Source: Antedon mediterranea | Taxonomy: Eukaryota; Echinodermata; Crinoidea; Comatulida; Antedonidae | Assembly: GCF_964355755.1 (NCBI RefSeq) | Contig: NC_092671.1 | Location: 25,542,070 to 25,606,069, forward strand | DNA length: 64,000 nt | Direction of reading: 5' to 3' | Shown: piece by piece, positions 62,436-64,000 of the stretch | Position numbering within the stretch: position 1 is the first letter of the stretch | Layout of the letters: each line of letters opens with the position of its first letter | Notes under the pieces: model-generated | Database searches by the model: none | What the model was told of the DNA's origin: nothing | Seen by the model: only the letters and a program-made list of their open reading frames with translations | Position numbers and translations under genes: made by a program

Positions 62436-62712
62436 ATGAATACATTAACCGTTTATTCACATCTTAATCACATTAGCAGAATTACTCGAGGACATCACCT
62501 GAGATTTTTCAAGCCTATTTTCCATAAAGGATGGAACTGTAGAAGACATACCTTCTTGCAACGAGTAATAAACCATTGGAACAGTTTACCAGCTGACGTT
62601 GTTAATTCTGAGACCACTAACACCTTCAAGAATCGCATCGACACAATGTAGTTTATATGGGGTTAAAAAGGCACTCGCCTAAACTTTCCCATTATAACTA
62701 AACTAAACTAAT
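62436..62712 (+). mobile_element. L2/CR1-like LINE extreme 3' fragment
   Basis: The open frame 62436-62651 ends with RRHTFLQRVINHWNSLPADV and FKNRIDTM before a stop, the usual C terminus of L2-type reverse transcriptases. A short 3' UTR ends in ataactaaactaaactaatc (about 62695-62713). Strongly 5' truncated. Confidence 0.8.
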
Positions 62713-62819
62713 CTAGAAATGTTTAAAACTAAAGTTTTAAAATTTCTAGATTATGACATGTACAAAATTCTTTTGTATTAAAAAATATATTCAACAGTCT
62801 TTAACTTATGTAAATGATT

Positions 62820-63114
62820 TAATACCCTTTTCACATCTGCATAAATAATTTGCAACATAGTTTTATTACAGGAAAATGGAAACTTGAGAAATCTCGAAAG
62901 AAAGTATAGTTTGGCGTTATTTGATTACTATGATTGGTCAGTTTAATTAATTAAATAACACATGTGCAACTCGGGACATCTCGGAACAAAAAAACATGGC
63001 CTCTTATATGTGTGTTTTTGTGAAATCTCGGGAGATTTTCCACAAAATTGTCTTCACATTGAAAACGTGGTTACAAATTAATTGTTATTTTGCAGATGTG
63101 AAAAAAGGGTATTA
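62820..63114. mobile_element. MITE with TAATACCCTTTT-CACATCTGCA ends (about 295 bp)
   Basis: Left taatacccttttcacatctg is mirrored by cagatgtgaaaaaagggtatta at the right, with a two-base length difference in the T run. The interior has further inverted words (gaaatctcg...). No coding sequence. Confidence 0.75.
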
Positions 63115-64000
63115 GTGTTATTTAATAGTAAATTAATACAAGATTGTTAAATATTTTAGTGTTACTATATGACTGAGCATAGTCCCAGGGGATCTGGTAT
63201 GACATTTGGCGAAAATTAGGGGGGTGGGATTATAGTCGAGCATGGGATTATAATCGGTCAGATATAGTATTATTATGTTTTAGTTCAATTTAATATATCT
63301 TAAGACATCAACTGTTTAATCTTGGAAAACTGTATATAATTTTTAGAAAAAAATGTGTTTTTTCCAGTAGTTTTCATGTTGTTTATTGAATTTTTCACAG
63401 TTTTCTCTTTGGAAAAATGAAATAAGGATTTTTACTGTTTCCCCATATATATATATCATTGTCATTGTGGGTGAGGGCATGGTGTGAGGTACAGTAGGGG
63501 ATAATGATCCAGTAGATTACAATATGCTGAATACAATGTTTTTAAAAAGTCAAATACTAAAATTATCGATTTTAAGTAGTGTGAACGACAGTGAAACAAA
63601 TACTGAATATAATCTTTAAATGAAAATGTAATCCTATGTTAATACCATTGGATTAACCTACAAAGGCACAGCTAATGGCTAAGTGACAACAACCTCACAT
63701 TCGAGTAAAGTTAGTATCGTTTAGATGTGGGAATGACCAGAAACTGTGCAGACTAAAAGTCCATGGATATGTACTAATTGTGAAGAGGAAGAGAGTTAGT
63801 CTTTGTTTACTTTGGGTAATTACTGTATAATTTGAATTAATTATTTGATCATTAACAAAAACAAATATAAGAGAGACTATTGACATTGGAATATGGTAGA
63901 ATGCTGGAAACTGGCCTCCTAACATACAGTATTTTCATTTCCTTTTGTCAACTTGTCTGCTTTTTTTCTGTGGAAGTGATTAACTTGATTAAAACTGCAA
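63115..64000. other. Window end, no gene seen
   Basis: AT-rich; the longest minus-strand frame (63695-63925) has no recognisable family features. Confidence 0.35.

Overview
The window looks like nuclear DNA of a marine invertebrate, most likely a deuterostome and possibly an echinoderm. It is AT-rich, its genes have many short exons and consensus GT-AG introns, and it is packed with CR1/L2-like and Rex1-like LINE remnants, tRNA-derived SINEs and many small inverted-repeat transposons. Runs rich in AGGCCTAG are also typical. The taxon is inferred, not proven.

Three protein-coding host genes can be assembled exon by exon, all on the minus strand. (1) A mitochondrial carrier homolog 2 (MTCH2)-type gene at 1361-16101 has 11 exons and encodes 310 aa. 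(2) A divergent tandem paralogue at 18524-31307 has 11 exons and encodes 286 aa. All ten intron phases match those of gene 1 and the frame is open throughout, but the protein is strongly diverged. (3) A Cdc42GAP-like gene at 36614 to about 52911 encodes a Sec14/BCH domain followed by a RhoGAP domain (ARHGAP1/ARHGAP8 family). Nine exons are clear, plus a tentative one-codon first exon with a GC donor. Human MTCH2 and ARHGAP1 are both on 11p11.2, so the linkage may be old.

Most remaining recognisable sequence is mobile DNA in introns. Intron 1 of gene 2 holds a 2.8-kb transposon with roughly 0.5-kb terminal inverted repeats and a broken minus-strand gene ending in a tesmin/TSO1-like CXC cysteine domain. 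Intron 9 of gene 1 holds a related-looking 5-kb element with roughly 1-kb inverted repeats. Inside that element is a hAT-like transposon with an 8-bp target duplication, and a second element has inserted into one copy of that duplication. The long inverted repeats of both large elements carry nuclear-receptor DR1-type sites and YY1-like sites. Two nearly identical CR1-like LINE copies (9.15-11.1 kb and 55.2-57.06 kb) keep different parts of the same ORF. Other notable items are a 5S-rRNA-like SINE, two tRNA-Val-like pseudogenes in a segment interrupting a LINE, and several tandem arrays.

The stretches 32.56-35.37, 57.4-59.4 (apart from a weak SINE-like pair), 60.1-61.0, 61.25-62.4 and 63.1-64.0 kb show no supportable gene. 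No complete, functional-looking RNA gene, CRISPR array or prokaryotic-style system is present.
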